A stretch of 64,000 bases of DNA from Hyaloscypha bicolor E (GCF_002865645.1 NW_020194628.1:2170001-2234000), one strand, 5' to 3'; shown: positions 1-12,058, counted from the stretch's first letter. Notes: a model not told the origin generated them from the letters alone. Numbers and translations are program-made.

Positions 1-1283
1 CGCAACAGCTCTCCGTCAATCTGTGCGTCAATGGAAGGGTATATCGCAGACTGCTGTTCGGACTCTTCGTATCGGAAGGTAACCTTGGAAGAGTTCACCA
101 AAGGAGAGGCCAAGGCAAGGTCTGAGTCGCCGTGGAACTCCTTGCTCACCAATCCAGTACCATGGAAGAGAGGTAGCTTATTAGTCGATGAATTATTCCA
201 GGGCTCTGGACTTAATCGGAAGATCTCGGCAGCATCATCTTCGTCGTCGTCGTCAAGGAAGCTCAAGTCAAAGTTCGGGCTGAGGCTTAGGGATGAGACA
301 GATCCATGATTCGAAATTCTATCATCGCCGCAACCCGCAGGGTCTGCCTCTCCCAAGGGACATGCAATAACGGAATTAGGTAATGAGATCCCATATCGCG
401 CAACCAGTTTGTGGTCTGATGCTTTAGCATCGCCACTGGTTTCGTCTGGCCATTGGAAGAGAGAAGGAAGGATAATAACAAGCCAATACATCTCAACAAA
501 GCTCAAGGCTCCCACAAGCGTCGTAAAGTTACCGAACATGAATGACTCATCGATCCTGGCGCTTTCACAGCTATTTTGTAGTGTATTAAGCTTGCTGTAG
601 CACAAAGAAGCAATATTCTCGATAATAGTTGTTTTGCTGCCCACTTGACGGGCTGCATTATTTCGTTTTGCAGAAAGCAAGCTGGCATTAATAGAATTTT
701 CCGCGGTTGGTCCTTCGTCTCTAATACTCGCTATGCTTTGTTCATACAAATCCTGTGAAAGTTTATCTTGAATCCCGACACTCAGGATTGTCCGAAATTC
801 CTTGCATTTAATGAGATTTTTCGCCTCTTCCTTGGCGTCCACGTCGCCTTCGTAGAGCCTTGCCGCACATTGGAGTAAAGTGAGGATTAGCTTCTTGCTA
901 ATATCTTGTGGCGAAGTATTATTACTATCCGTGAGATCTATTATCAGATAGAGATCGGATTGGGCCGTATTGTTCTCAGCGAAAGGAATTATTCTATTGT
1001 GACTCTTCTCTAGATATGCATCTCGGAATAGTTGTGTAAAGGTGCGTCTCACGACACCTATGTCTTCAGGCCTTGACATTATTAAAGCGTGGTGGTGTAA
1101 TATTGTTCCAAGTTGTGAGGTGCGTAGGAGTTGCTTTACTTCCTCTTTCTTTGAAGGTTATATTTGATAATTTATTTATTATTCTACTGCATAGGAGGGG
1201 CACAAATTACTACCAAGAACTTCAGGTAGAATGTCAGGGTCCGGATTTGAAGCTCGTAAAAATTCGTATAGAATAGGGGCCAT
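1..1283 (-). CDS. Partial gene of unknown family, paralogue of the gene at 41001..42239
   Basis: The gene runs off the left edge. On the minus strand an open frame extends from base 1 to 1144. A 69-nt GT...AG intron (1145..1213) joins it to a 23-codon first exon (1214..1283) starting MAPILYEFLRASNPD; the join gives VLEEVKQLLRTSQ in frame. The protein aligns with the complete paralogue at 41 kb over several blocks: LTLLQCAARLY against LTLLHCAARLF, LQNSCESARIDESFMFGN against LQNSCAPPKMGEYFMFHN, and LPSLFQWPDE against LPDVFHWSEA. The C-terminal part seen here is acidic, with a run of Asp/Glu near bases 230-255. I recognise no domain and see no signal peptide or membrane segment. Function unknown. 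The first exon is inferred from splice signals only; an ATG at 1079 inside exon 2 is the alternative start. Confidence 0.6.
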
Positions 1284-2510
1284 TTTTGGAGATTTGCTAG
1301 AAGTGGCTGCTTGGGCGCTCGATCTATTATTATTAAAGAAACATCTAAGTTATATCTGGCCTTGCTGCAAACATGCCATTAAGATCGGCTGCCTGTCCAG
1401 TTTAGGCCCCCACAGGCATCTTAAAAAGGCACCATGGGCAATCCAAGTTCATGTCCATAAATCACCTGTTTTGGGAGCAGCCGATTATGACTCCCCTAAC
1501 TCACATGGAGCTCCCAGTACTAATAACAATTTTACTGTTCCATTTAATGGCCAATTTTTACCAAATCCCGATTTCCTGCGACCACCAACAGTTTTCGATC
1601 CAACCACCCTCCCCTAACACACTTCAAAAATATTCTATCTATACAGTATACATAGATAGAAGCCAGAACATGCACCGAGAAAGGGATCTCTAGTCATGTT
1701 AAGGCAAGAAATAATCTATTTCTCAAAAGAATAGGACCTTGCCAACCAGGGCATCAAAGCTCAAGTAATAATAACTTGTTGGTCGGGAATCGATTTATTA
1801 AAGAAAGATGGAGAATATGACTAATATACATATAAAACAGAACAAAAGAGTACTGGAATAACCGAAGAGCGCTTTCAAGTAATCTTATATAACGTCCGTC
1901 CCTACGTCGCGAGAAACCCTCCGTACCGAGAAAAATGATAGGTACTTTGACTTCAAGAAAATGAAACTCTGTGTACACACCGAAATTTTCTATAGTTTTG
2001 TATAAATCATCTGCTATACCTATTTCTAAAGACTTGAGAGCTTTTATCTATTGAAAATTACGTCGCGTTATCGCCTTTGTGCCTGATTTATAAACAGTCT
2101 TCGTTTATAACACTATAGACCTACTTTACCACAGCTCTACTATCGAGCTCTTTTCACTCATAATACTTATAAAAGGGTTTTACTTGAGCATTAAAGCCTT
2201 GCTACTATACTAGAAATTGTTATCAGCCTTGTGGCTGTTGGTGGCGCACAAATTCATACAAAATCCGTCACACAAGTCAGTACCTCGAATTGACAATTTT
2301 AGTTAGTGCGAAACGACCCCGCACGTCCCATTTCACTTATTGCAAAGGCGTGTGGCTGTTCAGGGCTGTGGCTGAAGATTCTAGAAACCAAGTGGCAATT
2401 ATCAACAACCATAAGCCACGTACTCCCTTTGAACCCTCTATGAAACAGAGATAAAAAGAAAAAGAGATATCAAATTAATACTATAATACAGGGTGTACAA
2501 TATACTAGTT
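1284..2510. other. Intergenic stretch with a repeat copy
   Basis: No convincing gene. Short open frames here lack a recognisable family, and I reject those at 1231..1617 and 1754..1978. The stretch is AT-rich and contains one copy of a roughly 380-bp dispersed element (1888..2268). Confidence 0.5.
1888..2268 (-). repeat. Copy of a ~380-bp dispersed non-autonomous element
   Basis: Reading on the minus strand, this copy begins near GTACTGACTTGTGTGACGG, carries the block TTGTGCGCCACCAACAGCC, and ends CGTAGGGACGGACGTT. The same two end blocks at the same spacing occur at 9772..10160 and 39654..40042. There is no coding capacity. It is probably a MITE-like or relic element; no transposase family can be assigned. 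Confidence 0.6.
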
Positions 2511-5500
2511 CTATACTACAAGCTTCGGCCCTTGTTTAAACTGAAGAAATGAAAGTCTCCCTGATGAATGTCCTAAAATAACAGTTTCATCCCAAATAGC
2601 TTTACACCTAGGTCGATAATCAGGAGGTAGCCAGAGAATATTCGCTTTACCATCTACTACCCAATGATTATATATACGTAAAGTAGGTAGCAGATTGCCG
2701 TTAGGTGAGAAGGCTACAGAGGTAACGGAGTTCGAGTGGCCCTCAAGCTTCTGTAGCGCCGCTCCTGTCGCGGCGTCCCAGAGCCGTACCGTTTGATCGT
2801 AAGACCCAGATACGACCTGCTTGCCGTCGGGTAAGAAGGCTACTGAGCTGACGGGCTTCGAGTGGCCCTCGAGCGTCTGTAGCGCCGCTCCTGTGGCGGC
2901 GTCCCAGAGCCGTACCGTCTGATCGTAAGACCCAGATACGACCTGCTTGCCGTCGGGTAAGAAGGCTACTGAGCTGACGGGCTTCGAGTGGCCCTCGAGC
3001 GTCTGTAGCGCCGCTCCTGTGGCGGCGTCCCAGAGCCGTACCGTCTGATCGTAAGACCCAGATACGACCTGCTTGCCGTCAGGTGAGAAGGCTATTGAGC
3101 TAACGGAGTCCGAGTGGCCCTCGATCATCTGCAGCTCTGCTCCTGTCGCGGCGTCCCAGAGCCGCACCGTCTGATCGTAAGACCCAGACACGACTTGCTT
3201 GCCGTCAGGTGAGAAGGCTATTGAGCTAACGGAGTCCGAGTGGCCCTCGATCATCTGTAGCTCTGCTCTAGTCGCGGCGTCCCAGAGCCGTACTGTGCGA
3301 TCCCCTGAACCAGAGACGACCTGCTTGCCGTCCGGGGAGAAGGCTACGGAGTTGACTCTATACGAGTGGCCCTTGAGCGTCTGTAGCGCCGCTCCTATCA
3401 CGGCGTCCCAGAGCCGTACCGTCTTGTCAGCAGACCCAGATACGACCTGCTTGCCGTCCGGTGAGAAGGTGACTGAGCGAACGTAGTCCGAGTGGCCCTC
3501 GAGCGTCTGTAGCGCGACTCCTGTCACGGCGTCCCAGAGCCGTACCGTCCGATCCCACGACCCAGATACGACCTGCTTGCCGTCAGGTGAGAAGGCTATT
3601 GAGTTAACCGAGTTCGAGTGGCCCTCGAGCTTCTGTAGCGCCGCTCCTGTCGCGGCGTCCCAGAGCCGTACCGTCTGATCGTAAGACCCAGACACGACCT
3701 GCTTGCCGTCGAGTGAGAAGGCTACTGAGTAAACGCAGTCCGAGTGGCCCTCGAGCATCTGCAGCGCCGCGCTAGTCGCGGCGTCCCAGAGCCGTACCGT
3801 CTTGTCCGCAGACCCAGATACGACCTGCTTGCCGTCCGGTGAGAAGGTGACTGAGCGAACGTAGTCCGAGTGGCCCTCGAGCGTCTGCAGCGCGACTCCT
3901 GTTACGGCGTCCCAGAGCCGTACCGTCCGATCCCACGACCCAGACACGACCTGCTTGCCGTTAGGTGAGAAGGCTACAGAGGTAACCGAGTTCGAGTGGC
4001 CCTCGAGCTTCTGTAGCGCCGCTCCTGTCGCGGCGTTCCAGAGCCGTACCGTCTTGTCCGCAGACCCAGATACGACCTGCTTGCCGTCAGGGGAGAAGGC
4101 TACTGAGTTAACGGAGTCCGAGTGGCCCTCGAGCGTCTGCAGCGCCGTACTCCAATGCGCTTGTACTCTAGGCTTTCTTTGGATCCAAGGGGGGATATGA
4201 TTTTCAAACGTTTCTCGAACAATACTCTTCTCTGGGGCGAAGATAAGGGCTGAACAATATGATTGAAGGGGCGCCTGTTCAATAACTGATCGGTTGTAGA
4301 CAGCAAACCGCCTCGCATCATGTATAAACGCATGTAAATCGGGACTTTTATCGGCCTTGTTGGATTAGTAGAATTATCTTTAGTAACACCCTTAAAAAAC
4401 GTAGCATAACTTACTTGAAGCCAGATCTCGAGCTTTATAATCATAACGATGCCATCTGATAGGCTTTGCATTAGGCTGAGCGCCTCAAGCCAGTAAATAT
4501 AACTCGTTCTTAAAAATTGACAGACTGTGCCACCGTCTTGGAGGTCATTAGTAGTGTCCTCTCTATCACAGTCAAGTAGATGGTCAACCCAATAGAGACA
4601 GGAGTATTGTACTGCGGCTAGTGGATCTAGAACAGGCGGCTCGACTTTCTCAATTGGGAATCCAGGGGCGTGCAACCCGTATATGTCGCGTCGAAGCGTT
4701 CTAGATATAACCTCGCGCGATCTCGAGAACATCCTATAGTTCACCTCTGCCTTGCCAGAGGGAAATACTCTGTGAAATGCCTTTCCGAACAAGAAGTCCT
4801 TTGCCGATTGATGGATAAAATAGGTGCGATTCTCTCGTACAGTGAGGAAAGAGCCACATTTGTTGACAATCTTCATAACTCTATCGAGATTGGTGGAGAT
4901 TTGCTTAGGCAGATCAGAGAGGGCTCCTACCTCGAGGAGGTAGAGTGGGCGGTATGCAAGAGTTATGGTAGAGAGGACGAGACGGCAGAACTCAGGATCA
5001 TTGCGCTGTAGCTGTTCAACTTGCCGTAACATCCGATCGTAGAGCGGCTCTAACTCAGGCGGCATTCCCTGAAGCATATCGAGCACATCCCAGCTCTCTA
5101 CAGGCTCGAGCTCCTTTAAAACAAGAGCCGCCCAGAGAAAAGTCCCACTAGCCTTGGCGTATATTTGGTCTCGAACTGTCTCCTTTAGCGCGCTGTCGTC
5201 CGTTATAAGTGGAAGTTTGGACACTTTAAAATCGATAAACATCTCGATAGCACGAGAAACATGCTCTTTGTTAAGCTCAAGGCTAAGCCTCATCTGTACA
5301 TCGTCAAGTCTCAGCCGCGCCTCGATATCGGGTTTGTTGCGGCTCGACACAATCCATTTGACGCGAGGGGATATGGAGGCAGTTCGAATAACCAGATTTA
5401 AAAGCTGGGAAAGGTCTGTTTCGCATTCGTCAAGCGCATCGACGATCAAGTAGGTGCTCTTTAAGCTTGGGTCTTGCAGAATGCTTGTGAAGATTTCAGA

Positions 5501-6765
5501 CAACGCAACCCATGCATTTGTATCTTCAAAGAGGGCCTTGCCAGCGTGGTCGTACTTTTTCCGCACGTGCGAGACAAGCAGTGGTTGCTGGTCAATGAGC
5601 AAGTAGATAAGGCCGCGGAGCACGGCTGCCGCATTATTAATGCGCGAATCGGTGGCCTGGCAGAAGAAGTACGACAGCAGGGTGGTTGCCTCCTTGTCTC
5701 TCAGCCTTGTTAAGGGGCTTATTTCATCGAGAATGCCGCAAATCAGCATCGTCTTGCCTTTGCCGGGGTCGCCCTTGATCCAGAGCAGCCGGCTCTGTTT
5801 GTCGTCGCGCCATTTTTGGAAGTCGGGATGCTCGAGGATCCACTGGTAGGAGTCTCGCAGCAGGCCACCCTTCGTGTCTTCGATCCGCATCTTGTCCTCG
5901 CGGGGATCGGTTATTCGTAGGTCTTGTATGCAGCTTCGAGTTTGAGGGTCGGGTGGGTTCTGCTCGGCTTCTTATGAAGAGCGATTAGCAGCTGGCTACA
6001 GATAAAATATTTTGTAGTATGCTCACCTGTTTGCGAGTTCTGGATCTCTTTTCTAAGTCGCCTGAACGCGTGCTCTTTCCCTTCCCCATAGATGAGAGGC
6101 AAATGAATACCGAATAGACCTAGCAGGGAGTATGCCATGTCTTCTTGGCGGTGAGTCTCACGATTTGCTGCCCAGGACATTCGCTCATCAACGCTAAAGT
6201 TCGGCATTGGGGCCCCTTGGAGTGCACTGGCTGGAATGCCTGTTATCTCGCAGATGTTCTGGTGTAGAGAGACTTTGTTGCCTAATAGCTCCCCCTCTTT
6301 AGAGAAGAAGTCGACTGATGCCGGCGCAATAAGCTCTTGCAGAGTCCAGCCTCGTCTAAACCATTCGCTCTTCCGAAATGTCCATTTCCAGGCTCCATTT
6401 GATCCGTCGGCCGAATCGGTTTGAGGCCACGAAACATCTGGCAGATATACGTAGCACTTGGTCGCATCCCGGTACCAGCGAAACATCGAGTTGATGGCTT
6501 CCTGAAGCTCGACGGCATTGGATTTATCGATACAGCAGGTGTCTACCCAAAAGTATTGCAAGCCGTCACGCCTCGCCTGTTCTCCGCAGAACTGTATCTT
6601 GTTATAACCAGCCATCTTCTTATAGTTGCCATTCTTCAGATCTGCCAAAGTAACCTCCTCTTTTCCCCATCTGTGCGAAAGTATGGCATAGTTCCTGGGT
6701 ATATCGCCTTCGAAGAACTCGGTCAGGTTGAATCCGCTATCGGTGTTGTAGTGTAGCAGACGCAT
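2511..6765 (-). CDS. HET-NACHT-WD40 (HNWD-type) heterokaryon incompatibility NLR
   Basis: A fungal NOD-like receptor of the class of Podospora het-e, het-d and het-r: a HET domain triggers cell death when the WD40 region senses a non-self partner. CDS is complement(join(2511..4355,4415..5970,6027..6765)), 1,379 residues. Start is the ATG at 6765 (MRLLHYNTDSG), usual for the family. HET domain spans about residues 20-235 (YAILSHRWG, FWVDTCCIDK, WFRRGWTLQELIAP). NACHT follows, with Walker A GDPGKGKT near residue 315 and Walker B YLIVDALDECE near 425. The linker reads FENHIPPWIQRKPRVQAHW, then eleven 42-residue WD repeats and a divergent twelfth. Introns of 56 and 59 nt (5971..6026, 4356..4414) have GTGAGC/GTAAGT donors and explain the frame changes. 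No stop or lesion is seen, so it looks functional. It is cytoplasmic by family. Confidence 0.93.
2700..4142 (-). repeat. Eleven tandem 126-bp WD40 repeats within the HNWD gene
   Basis: Each 42-codon unit reads LEGHS...V.SVAFSPDGKQVVSGS.D.TVRLWDAATG.ALQ-like. Units are nearly identical except at a few positions: after GHS (DS, NS, DY, DC, YR, KP), after SGS (A, W, Y, G) and the residue before TVRLW (K, R, Q). High identity between units is typical of concerted evolution in HNWD genes, and the variable positions are those expected on the ligand-facing surface. Confidence 0.9.
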
Positions 6766-7200
6766 TTTTCGACTAGGTTCGAGGATCGTAAAGGGGAGGA
6801 TTCCCGGTAGTAGTTGGGCCGTCAAGTTGGCACAGATGCGAAGGTAAAGACTTCATGTCGGGTTGAGGCTGGCACACTCAGCTGGGCGGCAGCCTCGCGG
6901 CAATTCCCTCGTCGTACCGCAGCGCGCAAGACCGGTCCAGTCGCACAGGCTCGCCGCAGGAATGATGGAACTCATAGGTGGCACAGATATTCAAGGTCAA
7001 TCTCGATTGATCATAATATATTATTATTGCTGAAGGAAGCTAAAGAAATCGGGAACCTAAGTTAGCAGAGGGACTGGGGGGTGAAGCGTTTTTTTTTTTG
7101 AAGAATTTTATGACAGTCACGTGCCTGGTTCTGCTCCCTGCCCGCTGCCATTCCACCATCCATCCCATCCATACCTTACCATCTCTGGCACCACCACGTC
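6766..7200. promoter_or_regulatory. Divergent region between HNWD gene and pogo transposase
   Basis: About 430 bp without a gene. It must carry the 5' region of the HNWD gene on the minus strand and the 5' flank of the transposon on the plus strand. A 12-base T run lies near 7088. I could not define the transposon's left terminal repeat. Confidence 0.35.
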
Positions 7201-9009
7201 ATGAACGACCGTGCCAGTGAAGTCCTTGCAGGGGGCTTTCTACCGGGTGAGTCTCGAACATACAATGCTAGATCCAAACGCAGTGGAGTCCCTCTCTCCA
7301 CCCTCCATCATCGTGCGCAAGGGCGACGCTCGAAAGAACAGAAGGCCCAGAGCCAACAATACCTCACTCCACCCGAAGAGAAAGCTCTCGAAGTATATCT
7401 AAAACGAATATCCGACCTCGGAAACCCCGTGCGGATCAAGTTCGTACCTTTCCTAGCCTTTGTCATCGCCCGGCAACGTTCGACGACTGAGAAACCGATC
7501 AACCCTCCCGGGAAGAATTGGGCTCAGGGCTTTGTGAGGCGTCACCCGGTACTCAGATCACGAAGAGTGAGGGCGATAGACTGGAAACGTCACGAGAACA
7601 ATATATATGACAAGATTATACATTGGTTTGATGTGATCGGAAAGGTATTGCGGGATCCGGCTGTCCTACCAGAGAATGTCTATAACATGGACGAGACGGG
7701 AGTCATGCTGTGCATGCTCGGCTCTGTCAAAGTCATAATCAGTAAGGATGATCCACGAGACTACAGAGGCGCCGGTGTCAAGCGTACGATGGTGACTGCT
7801 ATTGAGTGTATAAGTGCAGACGGTAGGTCTTTGTTGCCAATGATTATCTGGCCAGCTGTCACCCATCGAAGTAACTGGACTACATTTCCTACCCCTGGAT
7901 GGCATTATGCTTGCTCCGAATCTGGATATACCGACTCTAAGATCAGCTTTGAATGGCTCAAGCGTGTGTTTGACCTACAGACAAAAGAACGTGCTAACCA
8001 GAAACCACGCGTGTTGATTTGTGACGGCTTTGGAACCCACGAGACGCTAGAAATCCTGGAGTTTTGTTTGGAAAACAACATCATCCTCTGTCGTCTACCT
8101 TCTCACACTTCACACAAGCTCCAGCCGTGTGATGTCGGACCCTTTGCACCTTTGAAGGCAGCGTATCGTGAACGGGTTGAACGACTGTTTCAAGAAGGGA
8201 CTAATACCGTTGGCAAGGAACATTTCACCTCCTTGTATAGCTTTGCGAGAGAGAAGGCGTTTACGAAGAGAAATATCACATCTGCATGGGCTGCATGTGG
8301 TTTGTTTCCAGATAACCCAGACAGAGTACTCAGAAATACACCGAAGCCCCCTACTCCATCGACCGGTACCGAAATCGATGCAATAAGAGCGGCTGCTTAT
8401 CCTCAAGATGAAGCTGTACAAACACCTGTGACGCCTGTGACGCCTGTGTCAGCGGAGGGTCTCATGTCGCTATACAACCAGATCAAACAGGATACTCAAA
8501 CACTTGATGCGACGAGTACACAGCACCTACAAAAGCGTGTACAGAAGCTTGTAAATGCTGCTCAAGTATCGTTTGCCGAATGTGCTCTCCTTAACAATCG
8601 AAACCAGTCCTTGACCGAGGCCAATAATGAAGCCAAAGTTCGCCGATCAACTAAGCCAGTGGTACTAGGCAAGGGGAAGGCAAAGGTAATGAGTTTTGAG
8701 GACCTCGAGGTGGCGCGAGCAGCTCGTGTTACGAAAGACGCTGTCAAAAGCAAGGGAAAACGCGGGCGGAAGCGTAAGAACACAGAACCAGAGACAAGTG
8801 AGGCAGAGCTGGAGTCAGAAGTAGAAGTGGAAGTAGTGAGTAGGACGAAGAAGGTGAAAACTGGCAAGGGCGCCCATATCCGCCGGCGTAGAAGTACTGC
8901 GGTAGAGGCAGGCAAGCCCGAAGCAGAGCCAGAACCACAGCCAGAACTACAGCCAGAGCCACAACTGGAGCCCGCGCCTTGGAGGGCACCAGTGGCGCGG
9001 ATGTATTGA
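7201..9009 (+). mobile_element. Fot1/pogo-family DDE transposase, intact ORF
   Basis: A 602-residue transposase of the Tc1/mariner superfamily, pogo/Fot1 branch. An N-terminal psq/CENP-B-like helix-turn-helix is seen around residues 10-45 (VPLSTLHHRAQGR). A CENP-B-type second DNA-binding part follows (about 55-125, NWAQGFVRRHPVL). The catalytic core has D164 (YNMDETG), D275 (LICDGFGTH) and D311 (LQPCDVGPF), that is DD35D spacing with a third Asp as in Fot1. The C-terminal tail is basic (GKRGRKRK) and ends with Pro/Glu/Gln repeats. The frame is unbroken from ATG to TGA, so the enzyme may be active. I did not find clear terminal inverted repeats or a TA duplication by eye. A truncated relative lies at 29110..29746. 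Confidence 0.9.
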
Positions 9010-10452
9010 GCGGGCGCTTGTTAATTTATCGTGTCTCATTTCTGCTATCACCTAATGTAATGATCCTCCAATCGAGAAACTAAGATATCATGTCTCCACA
9101 CTTCATCAAAGCTTCCTTGTTCCGACTGTGACACCATTCTATTCTGGTCTTGGATTTTGCAGGTTCGATTCTTCATCTTCCCACTCGGCCTGTTCTCTAC
9201 TTTCGCCAGACCGTGTCGGTCTGTTCGGATGTGTGCGCGCGCGTGCATGTCCCCGTAAATGCACGATGGGCACAGCCGTCCCAAGAAGATGCAGCCAGGA
9301 ATTGGATTCCGTAGAGCCAATTGCTTCTAATATTTGGGGCAGTCATCCTCTCAGATCCATACCCGTCGACGGCCGCTGCAGAGGTCTGCGAACTACATGC
9401 AGACGTCGCTGGTCGTGAGGTGACTTGATCGGAGAGAGTGCTCAGGTTGGAAGGGAGGTAGGTAGGTCAACAACGTTCGCGACGTTGCATGCCTCTGTTG
9501 TCAGCATCTGGGTCAGCTTGATGAAGCTGTGACAGTAGAGATTGGTGTTCTGCAAAGAAATTACATTGAGATCTTACTGGGAAGGGCTGTGTAAACAAGG
9601 AATTCCGTTAGATGCTACTGCTGGCCTGGTATTGTTGCTGACAAGGAAGGCCTCAATCTTCCCAGTTGCTTCTATAAGCGGGATTACGGCGGAGTTAGCA
9701 AAGCTTGGCGAGAGGTGTGGGGTCAGACCCTTCTAGCCGAGAATCGTTAGTTCCGTCGATCAGAAGTACCGAACCGCGTGGCGGGCCTGCAGTTGTTTGC
9801 GCGCCACAGCAGCCACAAAGCTTATCAGGATCTCGGACAAAAAAATAAGGATCTCAAGTTCAGCTGAGAACTTATAGGGTATATAAGAAATACTAAGAGC
9901 TCGCCAGTGTAGCTGTGGGAAGGATTTCTAACAAAACTTGAAAAGAGACTTCTTAAGAATCAGGCAAAATGGCGACGATGCATATCTGAATTTTCTCTGG
10001 AAGGAGTCAAATTACTAGTTGGTACTTGGGTAACACCGCTAACCCCTTGTTTTCATTGATTTGTAACATGGTGTGGAGATCGAGATGCTTAAAGTCGAAG
10101 TACCTCGTATTTTTCTCGGCACGTAGGGTTTCTCGGCACGTAGGGAGGGACGTTATAATATAACTTCAATTTGAGCTCTTTCCTGCCATATAGGCAGACC
10201 TTAATGAAATCCTCATGCATATTAGCCTCATTAACCTAACTATTCTTATCTTCTGGATATCCTTTTCACTTGATCCGGTATTGGGTAATTATCTCTCTGT
10301 ACCTCCCTCGACTAATTGGGATAACTTGATTATCTAGAACTTGCTTAACTTCGAACTGGCTATCTTCGAGATTCATAGCCGATGGCCTAGTTTCCTGGAT
10401 AGCTTATTCGCTAAGCTGCTGATATTCTGGGTCTTGATGAGTCTGTATATAT
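9010..10452. other. Gene-poor stretch downstream of the transposon
   Basis: No gene supported. The part at about 9230-9420 resembles sequence at about 28700-28870. The part at 9772..10160 is a copy of the ~380-bp element. Short plus-strand ORFs here show no family signature. Confidence 0.45.
9772..10160 (+). repeat. Copy of the ~380-bp dispersed element
   Basis: It starts with CGCGTGGCGGGCC and TTTGCGCGCCACAGCAGCC, and ends with CTCGGCACGTAGGGAGGGAC and GTT. Compare 1888..2268 (reverse) and 39654..40042. The terminal segment TCTCGGCACGTAGGG is duplicated within this copy. Confidence 0.6.
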
Positions 10453-11139
10453 CTAACAGCCAGGAACCCACCAAGTTTCTGGCATGCCGTACCATGAAAC
10501 CATGGCACCATTCCGTCCTCCTATCGGAACAAGTTCCAGAAGCACGTAATTCTGCAAATCTGAAGATGTCTTCCTTGTCGCCGGTAATAACATAAAAAAT
10601 ATGCTTGGAAGGGGCTTATGTGCAATTTCTTTTAGACTGGTTTTAGTCATATGTTTTGGATCGATAGCGCGAACCGCGAAACCGTCGTCCTTCCAGTGTA
10701 TATAAGCCGAGTGTAGGACGCTGTCTTGCTCTGAGATCAGTTTTAGTGGCCGTGAGACGACAGGATCACCGGGAGGACCCCAAGGGTGTTGGATGTTTAA
10801 TATAATCCTGTTCTCTAAAAAGGCTATCTCGGATTCTTCTTTCGGCCCATGGTCATTATATTTATATTCTGAGTAGTCGATCCACGTCCATGGCCTTAGA
10901 GACTGGCTCAAGAGCTCACGATTAAAATCATGGCTTTCTCTCTGGTACCCGCAATGAAGAATTAAGTATGCCGGTTCGCATTTACTAATATCTTCGGCCT
11001 CATAAAGTCGAAGGAGGTCACAGCCAATTAGTATAATATTAATACCCTTTGCGTAAACGAATGAAAGCCAAAGATTATCTTTAAATATCGCATTCCAAAT
11101 TTTGGCGTGTTTATCTTTATTTGGAAGGGCTAAAGCCAT
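10453..11139 (-). CDS. Member of an expanded F-box-like fungal family (short form)
   Basis: A 228-residue protein. It starts at an ATG (MALALPNKDKHAKIWNAIFK) and ends WYGMPETWWVPGC. It shares a clear backbone with the proteins at 12504..13262 and 31665..32456: (H)..(W/I)..IFKD.LWLS, ..I.LIGCDL.RL, P.YLIL, then HSAYIHWKDDGFAVRAI. A RIP-damaged near-copy lies at 43277..43860, and nucleotide similarity continues a little upstream of the ATG in both, so an upstream exon is possible. No catalytic motif is visible. The longer relatives have an F-box-like start (PHEIQKIPPEIYLHIQSFLP) that is missing here. An adaptor role in SCF ubiquitin ligases would be inference only. Confidence 0.6.
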   Translation of the reverse strand: MALALPNKDKHAKIWNAIFKDNLWLSFVYAKGINIILIGCDLLRLYEAEDISKCEPAYLILHCGYQRESHDFNRELLSQSLRPWTWIDYSEYKYNDHGPKEESEIAFLENRIILNIQHPWGPPGDPVVSRPLKLISEQDSVLHSAYIHWKDDGFAVRAIDPKHMTKTSLKEIAHKPLPSIFFMLLPATRKTSSDLQNYVLLELVPIGGRNGAMVSWYGMPETWWVPGC

Positions 11140-11435
11140 CTTCTGTAATGGCTTGTTTAAAAAGGCAAGACCCTTTATTTAGAAGGGATATAATAAATAT
11201 AAAGCGAGATAGTATTAGTTTAGGTTAAGGGATGTCAACTAATATATTATTGCAATAAGCCAACTCAGAACTATAGATGCCAAAACCGGTACTATTTCTC
11301 TTAACTGACTACTTAAGGCACGTTTAGGGGATAGGTTTTGTTCTGTCTAGTCCTTTGTATTTAATTCTGGTAATAAGCCACTTATAGCTTATATATAAAA
11401 GCACGTACTCGATAATTGGCTTTATTAATCGGATT
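11140..11435. other. AT-rich upstream region
   Basis: About 300 bp, AT-rich. It contains the 5' flank of the minus-strand gene ending at 11139. Nothing else is recognised. Confidence 0.4.
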
Positions 11436-11723
11436 TTATCTAATAGCATATATCGAGAAGTGGCTTAGAAATCGAAATATGATGCAGAGGAGGGCTTTCG
11501 GGAGCTTATATTCGTGGCTTGCAGATCCGATGCGGATCGTGACTTGAGGACCGGAATAGAGTGGGAAAACCCTAATAGTATTAGCTGGGAACAGGTAATA
11601 GATATTTGACACCACTAACGACGTTACAAAATCTTCAAAAGCCGCATCAAGCAGTCTCCCCTGGGCATTTGGGCTCGCTATATCAAAGTGCAAGTCTGTC
11701 GTCCGAGGCGACCAAAAGGGCAC
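11436..11723 (-). pseudogene. BTB/POZ-domain gene fragment
   Basis: The open frame has no ATG at its start (the first usable codon is GTG). Its end reads VTIRIGSASHEYKLPKALLC, the first strand and helix typical of fungal BTB/POZ proteins, where PKALLC is normally followed by SPYF. The frame runs out soon after, so the rest of the domain is missing. It is probably a truncated relic; a spliced continuation cannot be excluded. Confidence 0.45.
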
Positions 11724-11860
11724 AGTGGTCCTTGCGCAAGTTCAGCTCGCGAGCAGCTTGTGGGGAAGGGAATACATATTTGTAACTGTTTTAAGTAATT
11801 TAATAATCTGTAGCGCATCTACCTATACAGATACCGTGAAATCACAGACCGCGCAGGCCC

Positions 11861-12058
11861 CTAGATTGTGGCACCTTCATAACTTTCATCGCTGATGTGT
11901 GTCCAACTGTCTTCATCCTCCCCTCTGACGCCCTGTACGGTCATCGGAGAGATCAAGCGATCTGCAGCCTCATCCGTCAGTGAGATGGTGTCGAGCACTT
12001 CCTGGGTCAGCCGAACCACGTCGGCGGGGGTTGTGGCAGTGGCTGCGTCTGCGCCCAT
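11861..12058 (-). CDS. Short acidic ORF, possible C-terminal gene fragment
   Basis: A 65-residue frame (MGADAATATTPADVVRLTQ...) ending DESYEGATI. Composition looks coding: acidic and helix-forming. A second frame just upstream on the same strand (MLATMSALKLISQ) looks like its continuation through an intron or frameshift near 12060. No family recognised. Confidence 0.3.
   Translation of the reverse strand: MGADAATATTPADVVRLTQEVLDTISLTDEAADRLISPMTVQGVRGEDEDSWTHISDESYEGATI

Noticed and set aside
3199..3486. Plus-strand ORFs across the WD40 array
   Set aside because: They are antisense translations of a GC-rich repeat with no family match.
2511..3947. A separate bacterial-like WD40 protein starting at 3947
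   Set aside because: Position 3947 is a GTG inside a repeat; the frame is open further upstream to 4355, where the splice junction lies.
4100..4360. Apparent frameshift between the NACHT and WD40 parts of the HNWD gene
   Set aside because: A 59-nt intron (4356..4414) with GTAAGT donor, CTAAT branch and AAG acceptor restores the frame and the expected linker sequence.
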